The notes: generated by a model not told the origin, from the letters alone. 64,000 nt of DNA from Persicobacter psychrovividus (GCF_036492425.1 NZ_AP025292.1:2170001-2234000); one strand, 5' to 3'; positions 36,186 through 45,291 are shown, counted from the first letter of the stretch. A program made the numbers and translations.

Positions 36186-38804
36186 TCACCCCAAATTTTT
36201 CAGTGCTTCTTCCAAAGTTTTGATCTTCATTTCAGCATCTTCTTTCTTTTTCGTTTCTGATGCTACAACAGCCTCAGGCGCATTGTTCACGAAACGCTCA
36301 TTAGAAAGCTTTTTCATAACAGAATTCAAGAAACCTTTGGTGTATTCCAATTCTTTCGTGATGTTTTCTTTCTCTGCTTCAACATCAATCTGACCTTCCA
36401 TTGGAATGAAGAATTCGTCATTCTTAATACGGAAAGAGGTCGCATTGGCAGGCGCTTCAGCAACGTAATCGATCACCTCAATATTGGCCAATTTCTGGAT
36501 CATCCCTTCGAAAGCTTTGTAATCTGCTTCCGCACCTTTGATGCTCAAGTTGAACGTTTCTTTAGGGCTGATACCTTTAGAAGAACGTACGTTACGGATC
36601 TGAGAAATCACATCGAAAGCGTTTTGCGTCGCAGCGATCATGGTCTCATCAAATGCACCACCTTTTGGCCATTGTGCAATGATTAGGGCGTCCTCAGCTT
36701 TACGATCCGCCATTTGGTGCCATAGCTCTTCGGTCAGGAATGGCATGAATGGGTGAAGGATTTTCACTACCTCTTCAAAGATTTCGATCGTTGCATTATA
36801 AGTCGCACGGTCGATAGGCTCACCGTAAGTAGGCTTGATCAACTCCAAATACCAAGAACAGAAGTCAGACCATACCAATTTGTAAGCCGCCATCAATGCA
36901 TCCTGGATACGGAATTTCTCGAAGTGATCTTCGATCTCCGCCAATACCTGATTCATACGGCCACGGAACCAATTGATGGTTGCTGAATGATCTGCAGTGA
37001 TCTCATCAGAAACCTCCAAACCTTTCACCAATCGGAAAGCATTCCAGATTTTGTTGGCGAAGTTACGTCCCTGCTCTACAAGCTTGATATCAAACAGCAA
37101 ATCATTTCCTGCTGAAGCGGAAAACAAAATTCCTGAACGAACACCATCAGCACCATACTGCGCGATCAGGTCCAAAGGATCTGGAGAGTTACCCAAAGAT
37201 TTGGACATCTTGCGGCGTTTCTCATCACGGACGATGCCCGTCAGGTAAACATTTTTGAAAGGAATCTCACCCTTGAATTCTGTACCCGCCATGATCATAC
37301 GTGCTACCCAGAAGAACAAAATGTCTGGACCCGTCACCAAGTCATTGGTTGGATAATAATATTTGATGTCCTCGTTTTCAGGATTTTTGAAACCGTCGAA
37401 AACAGAGATTGGCCACAACCAAGAGCTGAACCAGGTATCCAATACATCTTCGTCTTGCGTCAAGTCCGCAGCCGTCAATGCAGGATTGATCTCCTGTGCT
37501 TTCACCAAAGCTTCCTCAGCGGTTTCCGCTACCACCACTTTACCGTCTGGCAAGTAGTAAGCAGGAATTTGCTGACCCCACCAAAGCTGACGAGAGATAC
37601 ACCAATCGTGTACATTCTCCATCCAGTGACGGTAAGTATTTTTAAATTTCGGTGGGTGCAACTGAATATCATCAGACATTACGGCATCCAAAGCTGGCTT
37701 CGCCAAATCTTGCATTTTCAGGAACCACTGCGTAGAGATTCTTGGCTCGATCACGGCATCCGTACGCTCAGAGAAACCTACCTTGTTGGTGTAGTCTTCC
37801 TCTTTCACCAACTGACCCATAGCATCCAACTCTTTGGCGATTTTCTTACGAACAACAAAGCGATCTTCACCTACGAAGAATTGTGCTGATTCGCTCATCG
37901 AACCGTCTTCACTGATCACATCGATGGTCTCCAAATTGTGCTTCATGCCCAATTCGTAGTCATTCACATCGTGTGCAGGTGTTACTTTCAAACAACCTGT
38001 ACCGAATTCTACATCCACGTACTCATCCTCGATGATCGGAATAGAACGGTTCACCATCGGAACGATCACACGCTTGCCTTTCAAGTGCTGGAAGCGCTCA
38101 TCCGTTGGGTTGATACAGATCGCAGAGTCACCCAAAATAGTCTCAGGACGAGTCGTCGCGATTGTAACGAATTCATTCTCCATGCCTTCAACGGCATACT
38201 TCACATAGTACAATTTCGATTGTACTTCACGGTGAATTACCTCGTCATCAGACAAAGCAGTCTTACCGACTGGATCCCAGTTTACCATGCGGATCCCGCG
38301 GTAGATCATGCCCTTGTTGTACAAGTTCACGAACACTTCGATCACGGCAGCAGAAAGGTCTTCTTCCATCGTGAAACGTGTACGGTCCCAGTCACATGAA
38401 GCACCCAATTTCTCCAACTGCTTCAGGATGATTCCGCCATATTTTTCTTTCCACTCAAAAGCATGCTCCAAGAACTGCTCACGAGTAATGTCTGACTTTT
38501 TGATGCCCTGCTCCGCCAAAAGCTTCACTACTTTGGCCTCAGTAGCAATCGATGCGTGGTCGGTACCAGGTACCCAACAAGCATTTTTGCCTTCCATACG
38601 CTTCTTACGGATCAATACATCCTGAATCGTATTGTTAAGCATGTGCCCCATGTGCAACACCCCCGTTACGTTCGGTGGTGGGATCACGATAGAATACGGC
38701 TCTTTTTCTGGATCAGGCTTGGAGGCAAAGAACTTGTTCTCCATCCAATACTGATACCACTTATCCTCTACTTCTGAAGGATTATATTTTGTTGATAAAG
38801 TCAT
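36186..38804 (-). CDS. valS: Valyl-tRNA synthetase
   Basis: 872 residues, normal length for the class I enzyme that charges tRNA-Val. HIGH motif in [15 protein letters not shown], the editing (CP1) domain in about 170-340 with [18 protein letters not shown]-type sequence, KMSKSLGN catalytic loop and a C-terminal coiled coil (about 805-870, [17 protein letters not shown]...). No defect is seen. A single -7 box lies at 38854-38861. Valine-charging capacity sits about 7 kb from the valine synthesis operon but with many unrelated genes between. Confidence 0.98.
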   Translation of the reverse strand: MTLSTKYNPSEVEDKWYQYWMENKFFASKPDPEKEPYSIVIPPPNVTGVLHMGHMLNNTIQDVLIRKKRMEGKNACWVPGTDHASIATEAKVVKLLAEQGIKKSDITREQFLEHAFEWKEKYGGIILKQLEKLGASCDWDRTRFTMEEDLSAAVIEVFVNLYNKGMIYRGIRMVNWDPVGKTALSDDEVIHREVQSKLYYVKYAVEGMENEFVTIATTRPETILGDSAICINPTDERFQHLKGKRVIVPMVNRSIPIIEDEYVDVEFGTGCLKVTPAHDVNDYELGMKHNLETIDVISEDGSMSESAQFFVGEDRFVVRKKIAKELDAMGQLVKEEDYTNKVGFSERTDAVIEPRISTQWFLKMQDLAKPALDAVMSDDIQLHPPKFKNTYRHWMENVHDWCISRQLWWGQQIPAYYLPDGKVVVAETAEEALVKAQEINPALTAADLTQDEDVLDTWFSSWLWPISVFDGFKNPENEDIKYYYPTNDLVTGPDILFFWVARMIMAGTEFKGEIPFKNVYLTGIVRDEKRRKMSKSLGNSPDPLDLIAQYGADGVRSGILFSASAGNDLLFDIKLVEQGRNFANKIWNAFRLVKGLEVSDEITADHSATINWFRGRMNQVLAEIEDHFEKFRIQDALMAAYKLVWSDFCSWYLELIKPTYGEPIDRATYNATIEIFEEVVKILHPFMPFLTEELWHQMADRKAEDALIIAQWPKGGAFDETMIAATQNAFDVISQIRNVRSSKGISPKETFNLSIKGAEADYKAFEGMIQKLANIEVIDYVAEAPANATSFRIKNDEFFIPMEGQIDVEAEKENITKELEYTKGFLNSVMKKLSNERFVNNAPEAVVASETKKKEDAEMKIKTLEEALKNLG

Positions 38805-38853
38805 GGTAAACTGTTTTTTATCTTCGGTCGAAAATAATATTTTTCGCAGTCTG

Positions 38854-38861
38854 CAAATTTA
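38854..38861 (-). promoter_or_regulatory. -7 box of valS
   Basis: TAAATTTG on the minus strand, 50 nt before the ATG at 38804. Confidence 0.4.
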
Positions 38862-38935
38862 GGAAAATTTTGGAGATGCTGCGGTCTTTTTGATCATGAT
38901 TTTTTATCCGAGATCGGAGGGGTGCTTGGTTTTTA

Positions 38936-39057
38936 GACCATGATTTACATGATTAAAAGGATTAGCATGATTTTCTTTTTGCCTTGATTATTGTTATTGA
39001 GAATAATCATCACTGTAATTCAAAAAAAATCCTTTTAATCTCACTAATCTGTGGACA
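38936..39057. repeat. Dispersed repeat region, CATGATTTAC/GATTAAAAGGATT family
   Basis: GACCATGATTTACATGATT (38936-38954) continues into GATTAAAAGGATT (38951-38963), which is the exact inverse of AATCCTTTTAATC at 39028-39040 (13-bp inverted repeat, 64 bases apart). After it comes CTAATCTGTGGACAATA (39043-39059 or so). Shorter relatives occur at 46830-46867 (lacks one 9-10 base unit), 48100-48115 and 39557-39590. Confidence 0.6.
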
Positions 39058-39091
39058 ATAAAAAATAATACGGTATTTATAGGCCAAACCA

Positions 39092-39460
39092 TTACCGTTT
39101 TGAATTCAGCACCTTAATCAAAATGACCGACGCAACAACAAGGCAGAAGGGAATTACGATCAGCATCATCGGTAAACCATAGCCCAATGGATCAGCAATA
39201 TAAATATCGCCCAAAACAGCAAATAACATCATGAACACATACACCACACGAACCCATAACCATTCAGGCGTTTGTCGGTTCTGAAAAAACAAACCTGGAA
39301 GCACCGCAATACTTCCAATCAAAATTGCCTGCGCCATTTCAATGGTTTTATCATCGCCCGTAGCGGCCATCCCATTCACATATAAATACCTGAAAAAGAA
39401 CAAAATCCCGACAAGAAACCCCAATAAACCTACCCACTTTGCCAACTTCGATTTTTCCAT
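39092..39460 (-). CDS. Membrane protein, uncharacterised
   Basis: 122 residues with four hydrophobic helices (GLLGFLVGILFFFRYLYV; AQAILIGSIAVLPGLFF; WVRVVYVFMMLFAVLG; MMLIVIPFCLVVASVILI). Charged N-terminus MEKSKLAKW and C-terminus LNSKR. Not recognised. It precedes the PH-domain array on the same strand and has a similar AT-rich composition, so it may belong with it. Confidence 0.6.
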   Translation of the reverse strand: MEKSKLAKWVGLLGFLVGILFFFRYLYVNGMAATGDDKTIEMAQAILIGSIAVLPGLFFQNRQTPEWLWVRVVYVFMMLFAVLGDIYIADPLGYGLPMMLIVIPFCLVVASVILIKVLNSKR

Positions 39461-39556
39461 TATTCCTAAAATTATAATTCACAAAAAAGCACAACATGGT
39501 GGTTGTGCGACGAAGGGGCAAGTTATTATTTTTTAGCGGAAGTTTTATTTTTTCAC

Positions 39557-39590
39557 CCACAGATGACACAGATTTGCACAGATTGATTTT
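39557..39590. repeat. Short CACAGAT-type dispersed repeat
   Basis: CACCCACAGATGACACAGAT then TTGCACAGATTGATTTT: three spaced copies of ACAGAT. Similar CTGTGGACAATA strings occur at 39049-39061 and 48099-48112 (reverse orientation). Confidence 0.45.
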
Positions 39591-39624
39591 GGGGAAAAGG
39601 TTCACTCTATTTTTTTATCCCACC

Positions 39625-39641
39625 GCGAGAGTCTCTCTCGT
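39625..39641. repeat. Short hairpin GCGAGAG/CTCTCGT
   Basis: Seven-base stem with TCT loop (one G-T pair), within CACCGCGAGAGTCTCTCTCG. The 3-nt-loop design resembles the CAAGCG family. Confidence 0.45.
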
Positions 39642-39668
39642 GATAGCAAACTAAGTATTTTGTACCTG

Positions 39669-39701
39669 TCGGTACGGACGTTGCATGCAACGTCCCTACA
39701 A
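39669..39701. repeat. Dispersed palindrome family A, copy 1
   Basis: 33 bases identical to 51132-51164. Core GGACGTTGCATGCAACGTCC (39676-39695) is a perfect 20-base palindrome, flanked by GGTAC on one side and CTACAA on the other. Confidence 0.75.
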
Positions 39702-39721
39702 CCCAGTAAACCTCCTCCACC

Positions 39722-40173
39722 TTAGAGAAAATCAACACGTATCTGAGGATTAACCTCCAGTAACCCCCTCACCAAACCCTCCACATCTTTAGGCGAGATA
39801 TAAATCTTTTCATCTTCCCCATAAAAAATCTCCAATCGATCAAAATGACAGGCAGGCGCAATATGTCTTGAATAATTCTTTTTGATCTCCTTAATCTCAG
39901 AAATAGGTATAGTCCACTTTTTAAAGAGGGTAAAAACCACCAATTTCTTCCCTTCTATTTGGTATTGGATATGTGTAAGAATAAAAAAAATAATGACAGA
40001 AGTTGCTCCATAAATTGCAGGACCTAAAGACCGTACCCATCAAACTGACTCAGAATCAACACCATTAAAACACCCCACGCAAACCAAGGAACAATGCCGA
40101 AAAGCCACCAATTCACTTTAGTTCGAATGCTTTTCGGTATCGTCTTTAACACATGTTTAGTATTCTGACTCAT
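39722..40173 (-). pseudogene. Frameshifted PH-domain membrane protein
   Basis: A 49-codon frame from ATG at 40173 ends in TAG at 40024-40026. It encodes SIRTKVNWWLFGIVPWFAWG, clearly homologous to the start of the next genes. A second frame is open from about 40039 to 39722 and supplies the rest: a second membrane segment (GPAIYGATSVIIFFILTH), then a PH domain with DEKIYISPKDVEGL and NPQIRV. The two frames overlap at about 40026-40039 and join seamlessly if one base is removed, so this is one gene broken by a single-base frameshift (or sequencing error). The first frame's 11-base gap to the neighbour fits an operon. Confidence 0.75.
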
Positions 40174-40184
40174 ATTTTGCGAGC

Positions 40185-40595
40185 TTATTTGGTCATTATT
40201 TTGATTTGTGGGTTAATCTCAACCAATTGATCGAGGAAGACTTTCTCTTTCCGTGGTGAGATCATCAATTTTTCACCATTCTTAAAGTCAATCTCCAAAC
40301 GCTTGGGGGACAGTGCAGGAGCAGTCAGCACACTATTTTTTGGTCTAATCTGACCAATATCACGGATCAATAATTCTTTGTAAAACCACCAACCCGATTT
40401 CACGCTCAGCTTACCGTTCCCAATTTTATAAAAAGTCGAATAATACCAATAGCCATGAATACAAATCATGGAAGCAACAAACACCAACCACGGCCATCTA
40501 ATTTCCCATCCAGACACATCTCCATAAAACCCGATAAACAAGGGCATCATTATGGCAAAGAAAAGCCAATAATTTATTTTGGAACGGAAAATCAT
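40185..40595 (-). CDS. PH-domain membrane protein, array copy 2
   Basis: 136 residues. Two N-terminal helices (KINYWLFFAIMMPLFIGFYG; WPWLVFVASMICIHGYWYY) then a bacterial PH domain (about 60-136) with KIGNGKLSVKSGWWFYKELL, IDFKNGEKLMISPRKEKVFL and NPQIKI. This is the DUF304/bacterial PH layout: a small beta-barrel at the membrane face, role usually unknown. Four bases separate it from copy 3, so they are one transcript. Confidence 0.72.
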   Translation of the reverse strand: MIFRSKINYWLFFAIMMPLFIGFYGDVSGWEIRWPWLVFVASMICIHGYWYYSTFYKIGNGKLSVKSGWWFYKELLIRDIGQIRPKNSVLTAPALSPKRLEIDFKNGEKLMISPRKEKVFLDQLVEINPQIKIMTK

Positions 40596-40598
40596 TTT

Positions 40599-41021
40599 TC
40601 AAGACATATTTAAAGATTCATGAACCTCCACCTTCGGATTAACCCTCAGGATCTCATCAATAAAAGCTTTTCTATTTTTAGGAGAGATAATCACCCCTTC
40701 ATACTTGCCATACTTCACCTCGATCCGATCAAAAGAACAAGCGGGTGAACTCATCATATTGTAGGTCTTTTTGATTGACTGGATTTTGTCAATGGAGATT
40801 TCCTTTCGCATTAAGATACCACAAGTAACAATCAATTGCTGTTCGTCCAACCAATATTTGGTACTCAACAATACATATAAAACGAAAAGGATAGTGGCCA
40901 TATCAATGCTGAAAACTACCCAAAAAGCTCCATCGTTGGTTCCTCCCAAAAAGGAGATCCCAAACAACAACAGGAATATTGGCCCGAAAAACCACCAGTC
41001 TATTTTGGAGCGAAATTGCAT
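40599..41021 (-). CDS. PH-domain membrane protein, array copy 3
   Basis: 140 residues: IDWWFFGPIFLLLFGISFLG and a second helix (WVVFSIDMATILFVLYVLL), then the PH domain with YWLDEQQLIVTCGILMRKEI, EVKYGKYEGVIISPKNRKAF and NPKVEV. The pattern matches copies 1 and 2 closely (FRSKI-x-W-x-F start, ISPK-R box). Thirty bases downstream of copy 4. Confidence 0.72.
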   Translation of the reverse strand: MQFRSKIDWWFFGPIFLLLFGISFLGGTNDGAFWVVFSIDMATILFVLYVLLSTKYWLDEQQLIVTCGILMRKEISIDKIQSIKKTYNMMSSPACSFDRIEVKYGKYEGVIISPKNRKAFIDEILRVNPKVEVHESLNMS

Positions 41022-41051
41022 TTGTGTTGATCGTTAGTTAATCCTTAAAAA

Positions 41052-41450
41052 TTAAACCGCTATGCTCACATTCTTACCTTTTAATGCCTCAATAAAATCT
41101 TGCTCTTTGGAAGGGTAAATCTTTAACGTATCGTATGTATTGTACTTCACTTCAAGATGGTGTCCCCCAAACATAGCGTGGTTTTCTATCACTGTAAGGG
41201 CATTGATGTCGTTTAAATTGACTTCTTTTGCTTTAAAGGGACCCATCGTTACCATTAATTTCCCATCAGCCACTTTATATTTTATACCAAAGCTTTGCGA
41301 TAGCGCGATGATAACAAAAAGAGAAATAAAGACATTGAAATACCATGGTCCTTCTTCCTGAAAAAATAAGGCTATATAAGCAACACTTAACACCAAACGG
41401 AACCAATCGCCTTTTGTGATTTTCTTGGAGAACTTTTTCATAGGAGACAT
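41052..41450 (-). CDS. PH-domain membrane protein, array copy 4 (divergent)
   Basis: 132 residues. Basic start MSPMKKFSKKITKGDWFRLV, helices LVLSVAYIALFFQEEG and YFNVFISLFVIIALSQ, then a PH-like domain: YKVADGKLMVTMGPFKAKEV, YDTLKIYPSKEQDFIEAL. More distant from copies 1-3 but with the same domain order and operon position. It would be the first gene of the array. No TAnnTTTG box was seen before it. Confidence 0.66.
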   Translation of the reverse strand: MSPMKKFSKKITKGDWFRLVLSVAYIALFFQEEGPWYFNVFISLFVIIALSQSFGIKYKVADGKLMVTMGPFKAKEVNLNDINALTVIENHAMFGGHHLEVKYNTYDTLKIYPSKEQDFIEALKGKNVSIAV

Positions 41451-41658
41451 AAGTTAATAGCTATAAATTACTTTTAAAATACAAATAAACACACCAATAA
41501 CAAAATATCGAAATGAGCAATATTTTAGGAGATCAAAAAAGTACATCGGATTAAAACCCGGAACTATTGAAAAATGTACCTTCGGCACGCAAGTCCTGAA
41601 AGGGCTTTTTATAAAAGACATGGAATTCATGCCAAGGAAAAGCCCATCGCGCTAAAAA

Positions 41659-41690
41659 ACAAAAAAGCACATCGATTGCTCAATGTGCTT
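41659..41690 (-). terminator. Terminator after the ECF sigma gene
   Basis: Stem AAGCACA (41665-41671) / TGTGCTT (41684-41690), minus-strand T-run. Confidence 0.75.
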
Positions 41691-41697
41691 CCATATC

Positions 41698-42279
41698 TTA
41701 GTCGTTCAACAACTGCTCGGCCATATAGCGTTTGAGCCAAGCACGGGCGACTGTCCAATCGACCTCCACGGTACGTTTGGAGACCCCCAAAGCCGTTGCG
41801 ATTTCTTCCATTTTCATATCAGCAAAGAACTTCATCTCTACAACTTTGGCCTGACGCTCATGCACCAATTCCAGTTCTTTCAAAGCCTCTTCAATCGCTA
41901 ACAGTTGATCGCCTTCTTCCTCACGGATGTTCACCGCCTTGTCCAGCTCTACTTTTGTATAATCACCTCCACGTTTCAAAGCGTGCTTTTTTCGGGCATG
42001 CTGAATCAAAATTCGACGGATTGCCTGCGCACCAACAGCAAAAAAGTGGGCACGAGATTTCCAATCGATATGATCCTGACCGATCAAGCTCATAAAAGCC
42101 TCATTCACCAAAATGGTAGGTTGCAGGGTATGATCAGCGCGTTCACGACGATACAGACTTTCTGCTATTTGGTGCATTTGGCTAAACACCATCTCGTAAA
42201 GCCTCCCAGCATCAAAGTCCTCAGCTCCATCCTTGGCCAAATTCAATAATTGAGTAACTTCTTGTTGTTGCTCGCTCAT
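41698..42279 (-). CDS. ECF sigma factor (PF07638-type)
   Basis: 193 residues with sigma-70 region 2 (about 25-95: HQIAESLYRRERADHTLQPT, NEAFMSLIGQD, AIRRILIQHARKKHA) and region 4 (about 130-190: RQAKVVEMKFFADMKMEEIA, ALGVSKRTVEVDWTVARAWL). The HTLQPTxLVNEA motif marks the PF07638 ECF group, which is common in Planctomycetes and occurs in some Bacteroidota. No anti-sigma gene is next to it. It directs RNA polymerase to unknown promoters; the PH array downstream on the same strand is a possible but unproven target. Confidence 0.85.
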   Translation of the reverse strand: MSEQQQEVTQLLNLAKDGAEDFDAGRLYEMVFSQMHQIAESLYRRERADHTLQPTILVNEAFMSLIGQDHIDWKSRAHFFAVGAQAIRRILIQHARKKHALKRGGDYTKVELDKAVNIREEEGDQLLAIEEALKELELVHERQAKVVEMKFFADMKMEEIATALGVSKRTVEVDWTVARAWLKRYMAEQLLND

Positions 42280-42464
42280 AGTTGTATCATCAAGTTTAGG
42301 TTCTTCATTCTATTGTTAACAATAATGGTTTCAGATCGGTGCAACACCTTTTTTTCATCAAAAAACCATTAATTAGGAAAGGTAACGGATTCCGAGTGGA
42401 TCTGAAAATAAAGCGCGGGAAAATCGATAGAATTTCTTTGAGTGCAGAACGGATATTAGATGTT

Positions 42465-42492
42465 GAGATTATTTTGATAGCTGTACGGATGC
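42465..42492. repeat. Dispersed repeat family F, copy near the ECF sigma gene
   Basis: 28 bases ending TGATAGCTGTACGGATGC. It matches the reverse complement of 56682-56709 with three mismatches. Confidence 0.6.
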
Positions 42493-42520
42493 GATAAATC
42501 AGGCCTTATTTGAAATGCTT

Positions 42521-42554
42521 GTAGAGACGTTATTCTTAACGACTCCCGTCACAA
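42521..42554. repeat. Family B palindrome, inverted copy
   Basis: GTAGAGACGTTA then TTCT then TAACGACTC: stem GAG-A-CGTTA / TAACG-A-CTC with one A-A mismatch. Reverse orientation relative to the copy at 42592; the two share outer ends GTAGAGACGT / ACGTCTCTAC, so together they form a 100-base inverted pair. Confidence 0.6.
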
Positions 42555-42591
42555 TTTGAATAAATAGAATGGAAAACCTGAAAGACCACCA

Positions 42592-42625
42592 TTGTGTTAG
42601 ACGTAAATAATTACGTCTCTACAGG
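42592..42625. repeat. Family B palindrome, direct copy
   Basis: Begins TTGTGTTAGACG and ends CGTCTCTACAGG. Stem AGACGTAA / TTACGTCT with loop ATAA. The copy at 56619 has AGACGTTA / TAACGTCT, so both arms changed together. Confidence 0.65.
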
Positions 42626-42647
42626 ATATTGATGACATTACTCAACC

Positions 42648-43337
42648 TCACCAATCAATCACCTCCTTATCCCTGAAAAACTTCCCCGAAGGCCCACCAC
42701 TTGGCAATTGCGACAGCCAGACGATCGTTTCGGCCCCTTCTGCCACAGAGCGCGTCGCCGAGCTTCCGCCCATATCCGTCCTTACCCATCCAGGGCATAC
42801 GGCATTAATCAGAATATCCGAGGCATTGATTTGATTATTGAATTGAACCGTCAGCGCATTCAGGGCAATCTTGCTCAAGGAATAGCCAGGCGTTCCGCCT
42901 GTTTGGCTCGACCATGCGCCTGCTCCACTGCTGACATTCACAATACGACCATATCCGCTTTTCTGCATCAATGGCAAAAAAGTCTGAATCATCTCCCAAA
43001 CCCCAAACAGATTGGTATCAAAAGTATCCTTGACAGTGGATAAATCGGCATTGACCACATTTTGCCAAGTATCATAATTGATGCCCGCATTGTTCACCAA
43101 AATATCCAAACAACCATGTTTCTGCTCGATGACCTTCAAACAATTTTGGATCGAAGTGCTGTCGGTAACATCCAACTGCACCACTTCCATATTTTTAGGG
43201 TCTGACAATTTAGCCAAAGCCTCCTCTCCTTTTTTCAAATCCCTACTGCCTAAAAATACGGTATGTCCCTGCTCGGCCAACTGTCGGGCAACCTCGTGCC
43301 CGATGCCTTTATTTGCTCCTGTTACTAATGCGATCAT
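42648..43337 (-). CDS. Short-chain dehydrogenase/reductase (SDR)
   Basis: 229 residues. NAD(P) Rossmann motif VTGANKGIGHEVARQLAEQG, NNAGINYD, the catalytic Ser block NVSSGAGAWSSQTGG and Tyr/Lys YSLSKIALNALTVQF are all present. The VCPGWVRTDMGGSSATRSV segment is typical of the carbonyl-reductase-like group. Oxidises or reduces an unknown carbonyl compound. It is followed on the same strand by DUF1697 and a secreted Hint protein with no obvious functional link. Confidence 0.9.
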   Translation of the reverse strand: MIALVTGANKGIGHEVARQLAEQGHTVFLGSRDLKKGEEALAKLSDPKNMEVVQLDVTDSTSIQNCLKVIEQKHGCLDILVNNAGINYDTWQNVVNADLSTVKDTFDTNLFGVWEMIQTFLPLMQKSGYGRIVNVSSGAGAWSSQTGGTPGYSLSKIALNALTVQFNNQINASDILINAVCPGWVRTDMGGSSATRSVAEGAETIVWLSQLPSGGPSGKFFRDKEVIDW

Positions 43338-43421
43338 GAATAGTAAATTATTTGTTTACTCCTTTGTTTGATAACCCCCAGCCATCAACCCAATAATTGG
43401 CACCCGTACCTAAGGAACACA

Positions 43422-43958
43422 TCAGCACATTTTGCTAAGTTCCACCAACTTCAGCACCGTTTTCCAATTCCGTGTCGTAGCCCCCACCTTTAGCTTTTTC
43501 TCAAAAAAATTATTGGACATTTTAGTTTTGTGATATGCCCCTGCACAATATAAATACACCTCTTGTCCCGCAACATGGAATTGATCAGGCTCAAAATTAT
43601 GTACCAATGCTTCTTCTATTTGTGTAGCCATCGGTACTTCTTTTAGAAAGACCAAATGTAACTGTGCGATTTCGGCATCCTTCACAAATGGATTATGCTC
43701 GACAATCCCTTCCATTTCTTGTGAAGTCCGAATTATCACGGGCACATCAAAGCCAAAATGTGCTTTGATCGCCTTCTCCAACTCAATTTCCAATTCAGCA
43801 TTCGAACGATCCGACATAAAAAGCACATTTCCTGACTGAATATAGGTTTTCACATCCGTCCAACCCAAACCTTCACAAACAGATCGAAGGTCTGCCATCA
43901 GTATTTTCCTCTTGCCTCCTACATTGATGCCTCGGAGGATAGCGATTTTTTTGGTCAT
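43422..43958 (-). CDS. DUF1697 family protein
   Basis: 178 residues. The start MTKKIAILRGINVGGKRKIL and TYIQSGNVLFMSDRSNAELE match the small DUF1697 family (alpha/beta protein, function unknown, widespread in bacteria). Ends ATTRNWKTVLKLVELSKMC, also typical. Cytoplasmic, no signal peptide. Twelve bases from the Hint gene, so it may be co-transcribed. Confidence 0.85.
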   Translation of the reverse strand: MTKKIAILRGINVGGKRKILMADLRSVCEGLGWTDVKTYIQSGNVLFMSDRSNAELEIELEKAIKAHFGFDVPVIIRTSQEMEGIVEHNPFVKDAEIAQLHLVFLKEVPMATQIEEALVHNFEPDQFHVAGQEVYLYCAGAYHKTKMSNNFFEKKLKVGATTRNWKTVLKLVELSKMC

Positions 43959-43970
43959 GACAGATAAAAA

Positions 43971-45215
43971 TTACTTTGTACTCAAGCCCGAATGATCAAG
44001 TTCTTCAACACCAACGATCAACCCATTGGCGATAAAGTTATCTCCATCACTTAATTTTGAGATCGTATAGGTTTCCTGTTGCCCCTCCAAATATTGGATC
44101 TTCACCAATTTTTGAGTTCCATATGAAGATATAAACTCATCTCCAACGGCTATCTGATCAATATATTCGAACCCCTTATATTGTTTGGATTGATACGGAT
44201 TTAGCGATGCCCAACCTTTTCCTCGAACTTTAAAAGGGTGATCTTTAGTTGCTGTCACTGTTAGACCACTCTCAAACTGATAAGTAACCAACCCACAATG
44301 CCTCACTTTTTCTAACTGTAAAACCTTAGCCGACTTCAATTTCCTTTCTTCAGAATCCATGTACTGAACAAGATCCCCAACTTTTAAAGCTTCAATATTC
44401 TTGGTCGAGTGTTCGGTTATTTGAATCTTCGTTCCTTTTGCAAAACAATGAACATCCAAGCCATCAAAATATATCTCAGAAATAGCAACATCATCATATT
44501 TCAGTCCTTTATAAACTTCCATGATTTCAAATTTAAGCTTCCAATCAGGCTTCTTCTCCAATGCTCCCCAATCTTCTCTACCACTATTTCCTATTGGATC
44601 TACAGCGAAGGTCTGCTCTCCTCGAACATCCTGCAAATTCAAGATGGCATAAGGCTCATCATCAAGATAGACTTTCAATTTTTTCACACGAGAATTATTT
44701 TCCCATGCCATCTCACTTTTCACATAACCATTGACAACAATAATTTTATTAATTCTTGGTGATGTTGCGTCAAAAGTATATTCCAAATATTCTCCAACCC
44801 CATAACCATCAACCCCTTCTACCCAAGCATTTTTATAGTTCAAATCATGTGCATTGGAAGGTTCATAATTAATTTCACTTTGTGATTTCAGAAAGCTTGA
44901 CCCTGTAATTTTTTTTGGTCCCTGAGCTCCACAATACCAACTACAGCCTGCTAAAACATCCCAATATCCGTCCCTTGCTTCTTCATAATTACGAACCACA
45001 TATTGCTCAGCTTCAGAGAAATTTTCAAACTTTTCTCCTTTGACCAATCCCTCGGTAATTCGCTTATAAATCTTTTCCTTAAGCGCATACTCTTTCTCTC
45101 CTTCCTCATTTAATTCAATTGGTGATATTTCTAATGGACTTAATTCCTGAATCTCCTGTGATAATGCGGATATTGATAAAAAAATAAAGGCTACGATTGA
45201 AAACTGTTTCATCAT
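43971..45215 (-). CDS. Secreted protein with NADase-type glycan-binding and Hint domains
   Basis: ATG at 45215 (or 45212) gives a signal peptide MMKQFSIVAFIFLSISALSQ; the longer frame to 45335 overlaps selO and is rejected. 414 residues. Residues about 85-270 look like the NADase-type glycan-binding fold (NAHDLNYKNAWVEGVDGYGV, VNGYVKSEMAWENNSRVKKL, YDDVAISEIYFDG). About 272-405 is a Hint domain beginning with Cys (HCFAKGTKIQITEHSTKNIE), with TATKDHPFKVRGKGWASLN and ending NFIANGLIV. Hint modules are autoprocessing or transpeptidating units; the first Cys is in place. Composition is AT-rich compared with its neighbours. Confidence 0.75.
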   Translation of the reverse strand: MMKQFSIVAFIFLSISALSQEIQELSPLEISPIELNEEGEKEYALKEKIYKRITEGLVKGEKFENFSEAEQYVVRNYEEARDGYWDVLAGCSWYCGAQGPKKITGSSFLKSQSEINYEPSNAHDLNYKNAWVEGVDGYGVGEYLEYTFDATSPRINKIIVVNGYVKSEMAWENNSRVKKLKVYLDDEPYAILNLQDVRGEQTFAVDPIGNSGREDWGALEKKPDWKLKFEIMEVYKGLKYDDVAISEIYFDGLDVHCFAKGTKIQITEHSTKNIEALKVGDLVQYMDSEERKLKSAKVLQLEKVRHCGLVTYQFESGLTVTATKDHPFKVRGKGWASLNPYQSKQYKGFEYIDQIAVGDEFISSYGTQKLVKIQYLEGQQETYTISKLSDGDNFIANGLIVGVEELDHSGLSTK

Positions 45216-45238
45216 TTCAGAAATTGGTTTCTTTAAAA

Positions 45239-45246
45239 CAAAAATA
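45239..45246 (-). promoter_or_regulatory. -7 box of the Hint-protein gene
   Basis: TATTTTTG on the minus strand, 24 nt before the ATG at 45215. Confidence 0.4.
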
Positions 45247-45249
45247 CGC

Positions 45250-45263
45250 CAAGGCATGCCTTG
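45250..45263. repeat. 14-base perfect palindrome
   Basis: CAAGGCATGCCTTG, directly upstream of the Hint-gene promoter box. It has the same GCATGC centre as the family A palindromes. Confidence 0.45.
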
Positions 45264-45291
45264 ACGCTCCATGATCAATGTTGATTTAACA

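Larger units (their letters stand above)
42280..42647. other. 368-base repeat-rich gap
   Basis: No gene seen. Holds two family-B units (42521-42554 and 42592-42625) and a family-F segment (42465-42492). The left part, 42280-42420, shows nothing I can name. Confidence 0.5.
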
